From Aliidongia dinghuensis (GTDB taxonomy: Bacteria; Pseudomonadota; Alphaproteobacteria; ATCC43930; CGMCC-115725): 64,000 nucleotides of DNA. The stretch is from assembly GCF_014643535.1 (NCBI RefSeq), contig NZ_BMJQ01000017.1:62001-126000 (forward strand). The letters run 5' to 3'. The notes beneath the pieces were generated by a model. The model saw only the letters and a list, made by a program, of their open reading frames with translations, had not been told where the DNA came from and did not search any database. Below are positions 46,045-55,415 of this stretch, piece by piece. The stretch's first letter is position 1. Each line of letters opens with the position of its first letter. A program made the position numbers and the translations under genes.

Positions 46045-46707
46045 ATGCCGTTCGTCACTCAGAATCTCGAGATCAATTCCCTGTTTCCGACGCCTTTCGT
46101 CGTGCTGCAGCTCGGCGGCGACGATGGTGCCAACGAGCGGCTCAAGGCGCGCATCCTGGCGCGCGTCGAAAGCCATCCCTCGGTGTTGAAGAGCAACCGC
46201 GGCGGCTGGCAGTCGGACACGGATTTCCAGGACTGGGCCGGGCCCGAGGGTGAAGCGCTGTTGGCGGTTGCGAGCGAGATCGGCACCAAGATCAGCGCGC
46301 GCCAGACGGCCGACGGTTTCGTGCCGGCCGACTTCCCGTGGAAGGTCAACGCCTGGGCCAACGTCAACCGGGCCGGCAACACCAACGACATGCACACGCA
46401 TGCTGGCGCCTATTGGTCGGGCGTCTATTACGTCGACGATGGCGGTGTCGAGGCTGGCGGGGTCGAGGCTGGCGGTGTCGAGGCTGGCGGGGCGCTCGAG
46501 CTGATGGATCCGCGCGGGGTCATGCCGATGATGTATGCGCCGTTGGTCCGCATCGGCATCAAAGGCTGCTTGACCGCCGGCGGCTCGGAAACCTTCCAGC
46601 CCCGCACGGGCAATATGGTGCTGTTCCCGGCCTGGCTATTCCACGCGGTGCAGCCCTACCGAGGCGACGGCGTCCGGATCTCCGTGGCATTCAATCTGGG
46701 GGTCTGA
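46045..46707 (+). CDS. 2OG-Fe(II) oxygenase-like protein (TIGR02466-type)
   Basis: The 220-residue protein belongs to the putative 2-oxoglutarate/iron-dependent oxygenase family with SNRGGWQSDTDFQDW at the N-terminal side. The double-stranded beta-helix region has MHTHAGAYWSGVYYVDD, giving metal-binding His and Asp, and the C-terminal FPAWLFHAVQPYRGDGVRIS, giving the second His and the 2-oxoglutarate Arg. A GGVEA pentapeptide repeats three times around 132-148, encoded by a 15-bp tandem repeat in a surface loop. The substrate is unknown. Confidence 0.85.
   Translation: MPFVTQNLEINSLFPTPFVVLQLGGDDGANERLKARILARVESHPSVLKSNRGGWQSDTDFQDWAGPEGEALLAVASEIGTKISARQTADGFVPADFPWKVNAWANVNRAGNTNDMHTHAGAYWSGVYYVDDGGVEAGGVEAGGVEAGGALELMDPRGVMPMMYAPLVRIGIKGCLTAGGSETFQPRTGNMVLFPAWLFHAVQPYRGDGVRISVAFNLGV
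46441..46491. repeat. 15-bp tandem repeat inside the oxygenase gene
   Basis: Three copies of GGCGG[TG]GTCGAGGCT run from 46441 to 46485, with a partial copy to 46491. The unit is a multiple of three, so the frame is kept and each copy adds Gly-Gly-Val-Glu-Ala. Confidence 0.95.
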
Positions 46708-46720
46708 GCGAGGCGGCGTC

Positions 46721-47161
46721 ATGGCTACTCCGTCGCCGAACCTCCCGCGCCCGGCACCGGCCCGCCTGGTCCCCGAACTGCTGGTGGCCGATGTCAGGAA
46801 AAGTCTCAGCTTCTGGCGCGACCTGTGCGGCTTCCGCGTCGCCTATGACAGATTGGACGAAGGCTTCGCCTATCTCGACCGTGACGGTGCACAGGTGATG
46901 CTGGAAGAGCGTGGGCGCGGCCGAAACTGGGTGACGGGGCCGATGGAACCGCCGCTCGGCCGCGGCGTCAATTTCCAGATTGCCGTGCAATCGCTGAAGC
47001 CGATCCTGGCAGCACTTGAAGGCGCCGGCTGGCCCTTATTCATGGCGCCTGAACGAAAACTGTACCGCACAGGCAGCGTCGAGACCGAGGTCCACCAGTT
47101 CCTGGTGCAAGACCCGGATGGCTATCTGATCCGCTTCTCCGCGTCCATGGGCGAACGCTAG
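46721..47161 (+). CDS. Bleomycin-resistance-type VOC protein
   Basis: The 146-residue protein has the VOC fold of bleomycin-binding and related proteins: LVPELLVADVRKSLSFWRDL, FAYLDRDGAQVMLEERG, and the ending EVHQFLVQDPDGYLIRF. These proteins bind or modify small aromatic or glycopeptide compounds. It follows the oxygenase by 13 bases on the same strand. Resistance function is not shown. Confidence 0.88.
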   Translation: MATPSPNLPRPAPARLVPELLVADVRKSLSFWRDLCGFRVAYDRLDEGFAYLDRDGAQVMLEERGRGRNWVTGPMEPPLGRGVNFQIAVQSLKPILAALEGAGWPLFMAPERKLYRTGSVETEVHQFLVQDPDGYLIRFSASMGER

Positions 47162-47212
47162 CGGGCGAGCTGCGGGCCGGCGACAGCGAGCCGGTGCCGG
47201 AGGAAGCGACGC

Positions 47213-47344
47213 ATCGGCCGTTCGTACCCGCGATGCAACGGCAGGGCGATCGCCAACAAGACCGCGCGCATCGCCTGGAAGCTGATGGCCACCGGGGAAA
47301 GCTACCGACCCGGCGACACCCGAGCGATGCCGGGCGCGGTCTGA
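47213..47344 (+). pseudogene. IS110-family transposase C-terminal remnant
   Basis: In frame with the stop at 47342-47344 the sequence reads AIANKTARIAWKLMATGESY, a close match to the C-terminal end of IS110-type transposases (a run like ALANK-x-AR-x-AW-x2-M-x-RGE-x-Y). The preceding codons do not continue the transposase and no DEDD catalytic domain is present. The 47162-47676 stretch (515 bases) contains no intact gene; the region after the remnant, to about 47640, may be further decayed element sequence. Confidence 0.55.
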
Positions 47345-47676
47345 CCGGACCGACGGAATAGGCGGGCTGCCCACCCGCCCATCCGTCGACAGCCGGCCTT
47401 GCAAGCAGACGAGCAGAGGGTGGGCTCGGGCGAGCCGGGGCGGAAAGGTAAACCGAGGGATCCAGTGGCGTTGGAAGCAGCGTCTCAACCCTGTATGGAC
47501 CTTCCGTCGCGCAAACCCTCTTGGCCAGTGGCAACGCGCCACGGGAAACAGGCCGGACATATGGACGCAAGCGTATCGATCCGAAATCTGCCCGACCAAC
47601 TTGCAAGCAAGGGGCCGTCCACATATGGATCTCCGCCTCTCACGGGCATGACGATAGCGGACGACGGCTCGGTAAA

Positions 47677-49902
47677 TTAGCTCTCGAACCGCGTCGGCCG
47701 CGGGAAGCCGGTCGGCACCATGCGGCCGGACGAGCCGCGGCCGGTCTTCCAGGCGGTCAGGTCTGGCTCGGAACGGACGCGCGAGCCGGCGGGCCAGCTC
47801 AAGCCCTCGGCCAGGACGATGACCTTGGCGTCGGCAAGTCCGCCGTCCTTGTATTTCTGCAGGATGACGCCCCTGCCCTTCGACATCTCCGGGATCTCGG
47901 CCAGCGGCAGGACCAGGAGCTTGCGGTTGTCGCCGACCAGGGCCAGCGCGTCGCCGGTGAACGGCAGGCAGAAGCGCGCGGTCGCCCCCTCGGCCGGGTT
48001 CATGACCTGCTTGCCGGCGCGGGTCTGCGCCTGCGCCTCGTCCTGGTTGACGACGAAGCCGCGGCCGTCGGTCGAGACCAGCATGAGCTTCTCGCCCGGC
48101 CGATAGGGCCTCAGCGCCACGATCTCCGCCTCGTTCGGCAGGTCGATCATCAGCTTCAAGGGCTCGCCATGGCCGCGACCGCCCGGCAGCTTGTCGATGC
48201 CGACCGTGAAGAAGCGGCCGTTGGACGCGAACACCAGCAGACGGTCCGTCGTCTGCGTCTCGACGGCGAAGCGCGGCCCGTCGCCCTCCTTGTAGCGCTG
48301 GTCGGCCAAGGGCACGTTGTGGCCCTTGACCGCGCGGATCCAGCCCTTCTCGGAGCAGAGCACGGTTACCGGCTCGCGCTCGACCAGCGCATGGACCGGG
48401 ACCACGACGGCGGACGGCGCACCGCCAAGCTCGGTCCGGCGCCGGCCGAGCTCGGTGTGCGGGCCGAACTCCTCCTTCATCTCGAGCACTTCCTCGTCGA
48501 TCGCGGCCCAGCGCAGGCTCTCGTCGGCGAGCAGCGCCTCGAGCCCGGTCGCCTCGACGGCGAGATCGTCGATTTCCTTCTGGATCGCCAGCTGCTCGAG
48601 CTTGTGGAGCGCGCGCAAACGCAGGTTCAGGATGGCGTCGGCCTGGAGTTCGGTCAGCTCGAACCGCTCCATCAACGCCGTCTTCGGATGGTCGGCCTCG
48701 CGGATGATGCGGATCACCTCGTCGAGATTGAGATAGACCACCATCTGGCCGCGCAGGATCTCCATGCGGCGGCCGATCGCTTCCAGCCGATTGCGCGAGC
48801 GGCGCTCGAGCACGACCAGGCGATGGTCGAGGAACTCTCTGAGCGCCTCCTTGACGCTCATGACCCGCGGCACGCCCTCAGCGTCGAGGACGTTGAGGTT
48901 CAAGGGAATGCGCACTTCGAGGTCGGTCGAGCGGAAGAGCGACTCCATGAGCACGTCGGGATCGACGTTGCGGGTCTTGGGCTCGAAGACGAGGCGGATC
49001 TGCTCTGCCGATTCCTCCCGGATGTCGGCCAGAAGCGGCAGCTTCTTCTCTTCCAAGAGCTCGGCGATCTTCTCGATCAGCCGGGCCTTCGGCACCATGT
49101 AGGGGATCTCGGTCACGACGATCTGGTAGGCGCCGAGCGGTAGCGGCTCCTTCTCCCAGCGCGCGCGCAGCCGGAAGCTGCCGCGCCCCGTCGCATAGGC
49201 CTGGCGGATATTCTCCTCGGTCTCGACCAGCACGCCACCGGTCGGGAAATCCGGGCCGCGCACGACCTCCGTCAGCGCCTCGAGCGAGCAGTCGGGATGG
49301 GCGATCATCAGGCGCAGGCCGTCGCACAGCTCACCGACATTGTGCGGCGGGATGCTCGTCGCCATGCCGACGGCGATGCCGGTGGCGCCGTTCGCCAGCA
49401 GGTTCGGGAAGCGCGACGGGAGGACGACCGGCTCCTCGCCCTCGCCGTCATAGGTGCTGCGGAAATCGACCGTGTCGTTGTCGATCCCGTCCATGAGCGC
49501 GCGGGCGACGATGGTGAGCCGGCTTTCCGTGTAACGCATGGCCGCAGCGTTATCGCCGTCGACATTGCCGAAATTGCCCTGGCCGTCGACCAGCGGATAG
49601 CGCTGGGCGAAATCCTGCGCGAGCCGCACCAGCGCCTCGTAGATCGAGGCGTCGCCGTGCGGGTGATACTTACCGATGACGTCGCCCACGACGCGGGCGC
49701 ATTTCTTGTAGCCGGCGTCGGGGTCGAGTCTCAGCTGGCGCATCGCCCACAGGATCCGGCGATGCACCGGCTTCAGGCCGTCGCGCACATCCGGCAGCGA
49801 GCGCGCCATGATGGTCGAAAGCGCATAGGACAGGTAGCGCTCCGACAGGGCGTCGTGCAGTTCGGTGTCGCGGATTTCGCCGGCGGCGGAGGTCGAGGCC
49901 AT
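47677..49902 (-). CDS. parC: DNA topoisomerase IV subunit A
   Basis: ParC cuts and rejoins DNA with ParE to decatenate daughter chromosomes. The 741-residue protein has the breakage-reunion domain with catalytic Tyr124 ([11 protein letters not shown]), and the quinolone-resistance region [20 protein letters not shown], where the position equivalent to E. coli Ser80 is Ala85 and Glu89 is kept. The C-terminal beta-pinwheel begins near residue 490 with repeats such as [10 protein letters not shown] and [20 protein letters not shown]. Its partner parE is at 19.7 kb. A dispersed inverted-repeat element is just upstream. Confidence 0.97.
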   Translation of the reverse strand: MASTSAAGEIRDTELHDALSERYLSYALSTIMARSLPDVRDGLKPVHRRILWAMRQLRLDPDAGYKKCARVVGDVIGKYHPHGDASIYEALVRLAQDFAQRYPLVDGQGNFGNVDGDNAAAMRYTESRLTIVARALMDGIDNDTVDFRSTYDGEGEEPVVLPSRFPNLLANGATGIAVGMATSIPPHNVGELCDGLRLMIAHPDCSLEALTEVVRGPDFPTGGVLVETEENIRQAYATGRGSFRLRARWEKEPLPLGAYQIVVTEIPYMVPKARLIEKIAELLEEKKLPLLADIREESAEQIRLVFEPKTRNVDPDVLMESLFRSTDLEVRIPLNLNVLDAEGVPRVMSVKEALREFLDHRLVVLERRSRNRLEAIGRRMEILRGQMVVYLNLDEVIRIIREADHPKTALMERFELTELQADAILNLRLRALHKLEQLAIQKEIDDLAVEATGLEALLADESLRWAAIDEEVLEMKEEFGPHTELGRRRTELGGAPSAVVVPVHALVEREPVTVLCSEKGWIRAVKGHNVPLADQRYKEGDGPRFAVETQTTDRLLVFASNGRFFTVGIDKLPGGRGHGEPLKLMIDLPNEAEIVALRPYRPGEKLMLVSTDGRGFVVNQDEAQAQTRAGKQVMNPAEGATARFCLPFTGDALALVGDNRKLLVLPLAEIPEMSKGRGVILQKYKDGGLADAKVIVLAEGLSWPAGSRVRSEPDLTAWKTGRGSSGRMVPTGFPRPTRFES

Positions 49903-49946
49903 GGATACTCTTCGTGCTCGTCAAATGTCGGACGCCGATCCCTATC

Positions 49947-50057
49947 CGTCATCCGCGCGAAGGCGGGCATCCAGTCCGTTCCGCGCGACCGCGCAGAAAA
50001 GACTCATGTCGCCGCAGACGCGGCTCGCGCTGGATTCCCGCCTCCGCGGGAATGACG
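49947..50057. repeat. Dispersed inverted-repeat element, copy 2
   Basis: This 111-bp copy aligns along its whole length with 28632-28740, including the central ATGTCGCCGCAGACGCGGCT and the right end ATTCCCGCCTCCGCGGGAAT. It lies between recO and parC. The terminal arms CGTCATCC...CATCCAG and CTGGATTCC...GAATGACG are inverted. Confidence 0.9.
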
Positions 50058-50121
50058 AGAGGAAAGGCGCCCCCTAACTCATCCCACGAGATATGGCCAC
50101 GAGCCGGCCGAGTCGGTCAAC

Positions 50122-50931
50122 CTATCGTGTGGGATCAGGCCGACGCTGGGGCACGGGCTCCAGGTCTGGTTCGCTGCCGCCAAGTCTCGCGAGGCGCGCT
50201 TGCGCGGAAAGCCTCCACAATCGATCAACATATCGCGTGCGCGCAGGCGGCAGGCCGCGGCCGTACGGCGCCAGGGCCTGGCGTTCGAGGAAGCTTGCGG
50301 TGAGCGCCAGCCCGTCCAGCAGGTCCTCGGCATCGGAGCCGCCGCTGCCGAGGCCGCCGAGCAGGCGCGGCAGGACCAGGAGCCTGTCCTTGTAGGCAAC
50401 ACCGGCGTCCTGGCTGACCGCCCGGCCGGTGCGCGGCGACACCCAGGCGAGATCGTCGCGCGAGCCGGTGACGGCGCAGGCCGTGAGATCGAGCCCATAT
50501 CCCAGCTCGCGCAACAGATCGACCTCCCAGGCGAGATGGGCGGCGGCATAGCCCTCGTCGCGGTCGAGCGCGCCCAGGAGCCGTATGAGCCCGTCGAACG
50601 CCGCCGGGTGTGCTTCCCGTTCGGGCAAAGCCACCTCGGTCAGCGCCACCGCCGCCTCGAGGCAGCCGAGCCTGAGCGGATCATCGAGCAGGCCCGCGAC
50701 ATAGCTGGTGCCGGGCTCGATCTGCAGATGGCCGAGATGCTCCTCGAGCCGGGCGCGCCAGGTCGCGGTCACGTGCGTGCCGGGTTCGTAGGCGCCGCGC
50801 TGCCGGCTCTTGGCGCCGCCACGGACGAGACCGCGCTGCCGGCCGTGCGCGCGGGTCAAGAGCGAGACGATCAGGCTCCCCTCGCCTTGCCGGCGAGCAC
50901 CAAGCACGATCGCCTCGTCGGTCCAGTCCAC
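50122..50931 (-). CDS. recO: DNA repair protein RecO
   Basis: RecO binds single-stranded DNA and SSB and helps load RecA with RecR and RecF. The 269-residue protein has the N-terminal OB-fold (DEAIVLGARRQGEGSLIVSL, LTRAHGRQRGLVRGGAKSR) and a helical C-terminal half. The start is a GTG at 50931, seven bases after the era stop. The Cys residues of the zinc ribbon found in some RecO proteins are only partly visible. It is the last gene of the rpoZ-to-recO block. Confidence 0.93.
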   Translation of the reverse strand: MDWTDEAIVLGARRQGEGSLIVSLLTRAHGRQRGLVRGGAKSRQRGAYEPGTHVTATWRARLEEHLGHLQIEPGTSYVAGLLDDPLRLGCLEAAVALTEVALPEREAHPAAFDGLIRLLGALDRDEGYAAAHLAWEVDLLRELGYGLDLTACAVTGSRDDLAWVSPRTGRAVSQDAGVAYKDRLLVLPRLLGGLGSGGSDAEDLLDGLALTASFLERQALAPYGRGLPPARTRYVDRLWRLSAQARLARLGGSEPDLEPVPQRRPDPTR

Positions 50932-50938
50932 CGGCGGC

Positions 50939-51841
50939 TCAGGGGTCGTATTCGAGCCCGATCGCGGCGTAGCGCTCGCGGTCCTCGGCCCAGTCCTCGC
51001 GCACCTTGACGAACAGGAACAGGTGGACCCGGCGCTCCAGCATCTTCTCGAATTCGGCGCGCGCACGCTCGCCCAGGCGCTTGATCTGCCGGCCGCCCTT
51101 GCCCAGCACGATCGCCTTCTGGCTCGCGCGCTGGACATAGATCACCTGGGAGATCTTGACGCTGCCGTCCTTGAGATCCTCCCAGGCTTCGGTCTCGACC
51201 GTTGTCTCGTACGGCAGCTCATCATGGAGCTGCAGGAACAGCTGCTCGCGCGTCACCTCGGCCGCGAGCAGGCGCTGCGGCACGTCCGACAGCTGGTCCT
51301 CCGGATAAAGCCAGGGGCCCTCCGGCAGGCGCTCGAGCAGGTATTTCTCGATGTCGGCGACGCCGTCGCCGCTCAGGCCCGAGATCATGAAGACCCGGTC
51401 GAAGACGCCTTCGAGATCGAGCGCGCCTGCGAGCTGCAGCAGCTTCTCATGGCGCGCCGCATCGGTCTTGTTGAGCGCGAGTACGGCGCGCCGCCCCGCC
51501 TCCTTCAGGCTCGCGACGATCGCTTTCACCTCGTCGGTCAAGCCGTCGGCCGCATCGACCAGCAGCAGGATCACGTCCGCATCGGCCGCCCCGCTCCAAG
51601 CGGCCGCAACCATGGCACGGTCGAGCCGGCGCTTCGGCCGGAAGATGCCCGGCGTATCGATATAGATCACCTGGGCCGCATCCAACACCTGGATGCCCAG
51701 CACGCGCGTTCGCGTCGTCTGGACCTTGGGCGAGACGATCGACAGCTTGGCGCCGACCAGCCGGTTCAACAACGTCGACTTGCCGGCATTCGGCGCGCCC
51801 AGGATCGCGACATAGCCGCATTTGGTGGCGTTCGCGGTCAT
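50939..51841 (-). CDS. era: GTPase Era
   Basis: Era is an essential GTPase that binds 16S rRNA and helps mature the 30S subunit. The 300-residue protein has G1 GAPNAGKST, G2/G3 DTPG (IDTPGIFRP), G4 NKTD (ALNKTDAARH) and a C-terminal KH domain with VLGKGGRQIKRLGERARAEF. AAAGGAGG, located inside the end of rnc, is the ribosome site, and its ATG overlaps the rnc stop (ATGA). This is the widely conserved rnc-era-recO order. Confidence 0.97.
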   Translation of the reverse strand: MTANATKCGYVAILGAPNAGKSTLLNRLVGAKLSIVSPKVQTTRTRVLGIQVLDAAQVIYIDTPGIFRPKRRLDRAMVAAAWSGAADADVILLLVDAADGLTDEVKAIVASLKEAGRRAVLALNKTDAARHEKLLQLAGALDLEGVFDRVFMISGLSGDGVADIEKYLLERLPEGPWLYPEDQLSDVPQRLLAAEVTREQLFLQLHDELPYETTVETEAWEDLKDGSVKISQVIYVQRASQKAIVLGKGGRQIKRLGERARAEFEKMLERRVHLFLFVKVREDWAEDRERYAAIGLEYDP

Positions 51842-52581
51842 GGGGTTCCTCCTTTGGCGCTGCCGCTGATGCGGGCCAGCAAGATGGCGGCCGCGGCCGC
51901 TTCGGCCAGGCGCTTCGAGGCGCCGCTCGCCACCTCCTCGGCCTCGCCCTCGACTGATGCTGACACGGTGAACACGGGCTGATGCGGCGGCCCGTCGGTC
52001 TTGACGAGACGGTAGACCGGCAACGGCCGCCCCCGCCCCTGCGCCCATTCCTGAAGCGCCGTTTTCGGATCCTTGGGCGGCGTCAGCGACGCGTTCATGC
52101 GCGGGGTCCAGCGCTCGACAACGAAGCGGCGGGCGGCCTCCAGCCCGCCATCGACATAGAGTGCGGCAATGACCGCCTCGCACACGTCGGCGAGCAGGCT
52201 CGGATTGTGCCGGGCGGCGCCATCGTCGAGCGCCGGCAGGCGGACATGATCGGCGAGATCGATGTCGGTCGCGACGGCGGCGAGCGTCTCCTTCCGCACG
52301 AGGTCGGCATGGCGGCGAGCGAGCGCTCCTTCCGCTTCGCGCGGGAACGCCGCCATCAGCATCTCGGCCACCAGCAGGCCCAGCACCCGGTCGCCGAGGA
52401 ACTCGAGCCGCTCGTATCCCAGCGAGCGGCGCGCGCCGCGGCGGTCGCGCCGGCCGGCGGCGACATAGGCGGCGCTGCGATGGGTCAAGGCCTCCTCGAG
52501 CAGCCCGGCATCGACGAAGCGGTGACCGAGCTCGCCTTCGAGCGCGCTGCGCTGCCCCGGAGCCGTGACCGCATCGCTCAT
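51838..52581 (-). CDS. rnc: Ribonuclease III
   Basis: RNase III cleaves double-stranded RNA in rRNA and mRNA processing. The 247-residue protein has the catalytic signature YERLEFLGDRVLGLLVAEML (the common GDSVL reads GDRVL) and the second acidic site LLADVCEAVIAALY, then a dsRNA-binding domain at the C-terminus (PKTALQEWAQGRGRPLPVY, then FTVSASVEG). Its ATG overlaps the stop of the upstream lepB gene (ATGA), so the frame open to 52644 is not used. It overlaps era by four bases. Confidence 0.95.
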   Translation of the reverse strand: MSDAVTAPGQRSALEGELGHRFVDAGLLEEALTHRSAAYVAAGRRDRRGARRSLGYERLEFLGDRVLGLLVAEMLMAAFPREAEGALARRHADLVRKETLAAVATDIDLADHVRLPALDDGAARHNPSLLADVCEAVIAALYVDGGLEAARRFVVERWTPRMNASLTPPKDPKTALQEWAQGRGRPLPVYRLVKTDGPPHQPVFTVSASVEGEAEEVASGASKRLAEAAAAAILLARISGSAKGGTP

Positions 52582-53321
52582 TGCACCACCCGCATCAGTC
52601 GATCCCAGCGGATCCGACCCGGCCATTCCCAAATCCTCCACCACGCCTCGTGCGGGACGATCGAAAAGAAGCGCAGATCGGCGCGCCCGACCAGGTTCTC
52701 GAGCGGGATATAGCCTACCTTGGTCAACATGCGGCTGTCCTGGGAATGCTCGCGATTGTCGCCCATGACGAAGAGATGGCCGTCCGGCACGACATAGATG
52801 CTGGTGTCGTCGAGCGGCCCGTCATCCTTCTCCTGCATGATCTCGTGCGCGACGCCGTTCGGCAGCGTCTCGATGAAACGGGGGAACGAGAGCTTCGTCG
52901 CCCCGTCGTCAACCACCAGCGGCGCCGTCGGCTCGCGCCGGACCGGCTCATCATTGATGGTGAGCACGCCATGGATCATCTGGATCCGGTCGCCCGGCAG
53001 CCCTACGACGCGCTTGATATAATCCTGGTCCGGATCGGCCGGTAGCCGGAAGACGACAACGTCGCCCCGCGCCGGCAGCCGGCCGAACAGCCGTCCCGCG
53101 ACCGGCGGATACCAGAGCGGCAGCGAATAGCGGCTGAAGCCGTAGGCGAACTTGGAGACGAACACATAGTCGCCGACGAGCAGCGTCGGCACCATTGACC
53201 CGGACGGGATCGAAAACGGCTCATAGACGAAGCTGCGCACGGCGAGCGCCAGCAGGACGGCCCAAAGGAGCGTGCGAACGATCTCCACCGGCCCGTCCCG
53301 TTCTTTTCTGCGTCTTCTCAT
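52578..53321 (-). CDS. Signal peptidase I, second copy
   Basis: The 247-residue protein is a type I signal peptidase, a membrane serine protease that removes Sec and Tat signal peptides. The catalytic Ser42 is in IPSGSMVPTLL and the base Lys103 is in DYIKRVVGLPGD; MGDNREHSQDSRM is the family C-terminal motif. It has one N-terminal membrane helix. It is adjacent to a second lepB gene (53361-54134), from which it differs in the C-terminal half. It overlaps rnc by four bases. Confidence 0.94.
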   Translation of the reverse strand: MRRRRKERDGPVEIVRTLLWAVLLALAVRSFVYEPFSIPSGSMVPTLLVGDYVFVSKFAYGFSRYSLPLWYPPVAGRLFGRLPARGDVVVFRLPADPDQDYIKRVVGLPGDRIQMIHGVLTINDEPVRREPTAPLVVDDGATKLSFPRFIETLPNGVAHEIMQEKDDGPLDDTSIYVVPDGHLFVMGDNREHSQDSRMLTKVGYIPLENLVGRADLRFFSIVPHEAWWRIWEWPGRIRWDRLMRVVQ

Positions 53322-53360
53322 GGGCGTCGCGTGCGGCGCTTCAAGGCCGCGGCATTCGGA

Positions 53361-54134
53361 TCAGTGCACGCCGGTGAACATGCGCGAAAAGCGGATCGCC
53401 CACGGCCATTCCCAGACCTGCCACCAGGGGGCGACATTGTCGTCGTAGGAAAAGAAGCGGAACTCGGCCCGGCCGACCAGGTTCTCGAGCGGCACGAAGC
53501 CCACGCCGTTGTTGCGCGGCGGCACGCGGCTGTCGAGCGAGTTGTCCCGGTTGTCGCCCATGGCGAAGATGCTGTCGGCCGGCACTTCAAAGACCGGCGT
53601 GTTGTCATAGGTGCCGGTGCCCGGCTTCTGCAGCTTCAGGATCGGATGCTGGCGCCCCTCGGGCAGCGTCTCGATGAACTGCGGCGTCTCGATGTTGCGC
53701 TGATATTCCGTGTCGTAGAAATCCTCGGTCCGCGACAGCTCGACCGGCTTGCCGTTCACGTTCAGCACGCCGTCGACCATCTGGATCTTGTCGCCGGGCA
53801 GCCCGATCACCCGCTTGATGTAGTCGACCGACGGATCGCGCGGCAGCTTGAACACGACGACGTCACCGCGCGCCGGCAGGCGGCCGAAGATCCGGCCGGA
53901 GAACGGCGGATGGATCAGCGGAAACGAATAGCGGCTGAAGCCGTAGGAATATTTCGAGACGAAGACGTAGTCGCCGATCAGCAGCGTCGGGATCATCGAG
54001 CCCGAGGGGATGTTGAACGGCTCGAACGCGAAAGTCCTGAGGATCAGGACGACGAGCCCCACGGTCACGACAGTTTTGACGATCTCGAAGAAGCTGTCGC
54101 CGCTCTTCGTCTTGCTCTTGGTCACAGCGGCCAT
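53361..54134 (-). CDS. lepB: Signal peptidase I
   Basis: The 257-residue signal peptidase has one membrane helix near residue 20-38, catalytic Ser46 (NIPSGSMIPTLLIGDYVFVS), Lys107 (DYIKRVIGLPGDKIQMVDG) and the MGDNRDNSLDSRV motif. It lies in the usual place between acpS and rnc. The next gene downstream is a related copy, 39 bases away. The insertion between the Lys and the final motif is longer here (EDFYDTEYQRNIETPQF). Confidence 0.95.
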   Translation of the reverse strand: MAAVTKSKTKSGDSFFEIVKTVVTVGLVVLILRTFAFEPFNIPSGSMIPTLLIGDYVFVSKYSYGFSRYSFPLIHPPFSGRIFGRLPARGDVVVFKLPRDPSVDYIKRVIGLPGDKIQMVDGVLNVNGKPVELSRTEDFYDTEYQRNIETPQFIETLPEGRQHPILKLQKPGTGTYDNTPVFEVPADSIFAMGDNRDNSLDSRVPPRNNGVGFVPLENLVGRAEFRFFSYDDNVAPWWQVWEWPWAIRFSRMFTGVH

Positions 54135-54215
54135 CGGGGCTCACGGGTTGGGGTTATCGGTTTCGGGCGATAGGCGGGACGCTGGCCGCCATGAAGCGCG
54201 GCGCGCGAGCCGGCG

Positions 54216-54623
54216 TCAAGCATTCGCGGGCACCGCGACAATCATGACCATCGCTTCGGCGAGCGGCGGCTCGTCGGTGAGCGTCAGATGGATCTGCGCC
54301 ACCATGCCGGGCGGGGTCATCGCGTCGAGGCGCGCCCGGGCGCCGCCGGTCAGCTGCAGCGTCGGCTGCCCGCTGGCCAAGTTGACGACGCCGATGTCGC
54401 GCCAGAACACGCCGGCGCGGAAGCCGGTGCCGAGCGCCTTGGAGCAGGCTTCCTTGGCCGCATAGCGCTTGGCGTAGGTCGCCGCCCGCTGCGCCCGCCG
54501 GTCGGCCTTGGCCCGCTCGACCGGCGTGAAGCAGCGCTCGGTGAACTTGTCGCCGTAGCGCTCCAGCGTCTTCTCGATGCGGCGGATGTCGATGAGATCG
54601 GTGCCGAGGCCCAGGATCATCAT
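54216..54623 (-). CDS. acpS: Holo-[acyl-carrier-protein] synthase
   Basis: AcpS transfers 4'-phosphopantetheine from CoA to apo-ACP for fatty acid synthesis. The 135-residue protein shows [20 protein letters not shown] with the metal-binding Asp and [15 protein letters not shown] with the second metal ligand Glu. Its ATG overlaps the pdxJ stop (ATGA). Length is normal for the trimeric AcpS family. Confidence 0.96.
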   Translation of the reverse strand: MMILGLGTDLIDIRRIEKTLERYGDKFTERCFTPVERAKADRRAQRAATYAKRYAAKEACSKALGTGFRAGVFWRDIGVVNLASGQPTLQLTGGARARLDAMTPPGMVAQIHLTLTDEPPLAEAMVMIVAVPANA

Positions 54624-55375
54624 GCTTCCGCCCCGGCGCGCGCCGCGTCCATGGCCTGCCGCATTCCGTGGATCGACGCTTCCAGCCCGACGAAGATCGC
54701 CTCGCCGATCAGGAAATGGCCGATGTTGAGCTCCGCGATCTCAGGCAGCGCCGCGACGTCGCGGACCGTATCGTAATCGAGCCCGTGCCCGGCATGGACC
54801 TCGAGCCCCAGCGCATGACCGTGGGCCGCGGCCTCGGCCAGGCGCTCAAGCTCGCGCTGCCGCTCCGGGCCCGGGGCGGCGTGGCAATAGGGCCCAGTGT
54901 GGAGCTCGACGACCGGCGCGCCCAGGCGCCGCGCCATGTCGAGCTGCGCCTTGTCGGGTGCGATGAACAGCGAAACGCGGATGCCCGCGTCCCGGAGCTG
55001 CGCGATCTTGGGCGCCAGCTCGTTATGGCCGGCGACCGCATCGAGCCCGCCCTCGGTCGTGCGCTCCTCGCGCCGCTCCGGCACGAGGCAGGCGGCGTGC
55101 GGCCGGTGCCGGAGCGCGATCGCGACCATCTCGTCGGTCGCCGCCATCTCGAGATTGAGCGGCAGGTTGATCGTCGTCATCAGGCGGTCGATGTCCTCGT
55201 CGCTGATGTGGCGCCGATCCTCGCGCAGATGTGCCGTGATGCCGTCGGCGCCGGCCTGGGCCGCGAGCAGGGCCGCGCGCAGGGGCTCGGGGTGGCTGCC
55301 GCCGCGGGCGTTCCGCACAGTTGCGACATGGTCGATGTTGACGCCGAGCCGAAGATGCTGATGGACGTACGCCAT
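54620..55375 (-). CDS. pdxJ: Pyridoxine 5'-phosphate synthase
   Basis: PdxJ condenses 1-deoxyxylulose 5-phosphate with 3-amino-2-oxopropyl phosphate in the DXP-dependent vitamin B6 pathway. The 251-residue TIM-barrel protein starts [19 protein letters not shown], with [48 protein letters not shown] and [16 protein letters not shown] following. The two His residues and the Glu of catalysis lie in these segments. It is coupled to acpS. Confidence 0.97.
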   Translation of the reverse strand: MAYVHQHLRLGVNIDHVATVRNARGGSHPEPLRAALLAAQAGADGITAHLREDRRHISDEDIDRLMTTINLPLNLEMAATDEMVAIALRHRPHAACLVPERREERTTEGGLDAVAGHNELAPKIAQLRDAGIRVSLFIAPDKAQLDMARRLGAPVVELHTGPYCHAAPGPERQRELERLAEAAAHGHALGLEVHAGHGLDYDTVRDVAALPEIAELNIGHFLIGEAIFVGLEASIHGMRQAMDAARAGAEA

Positions 55376-55415
55376 GGGTTCTCGCTCGTTTCTGAGGATC
55401 AGGTGGGCAACGGCG

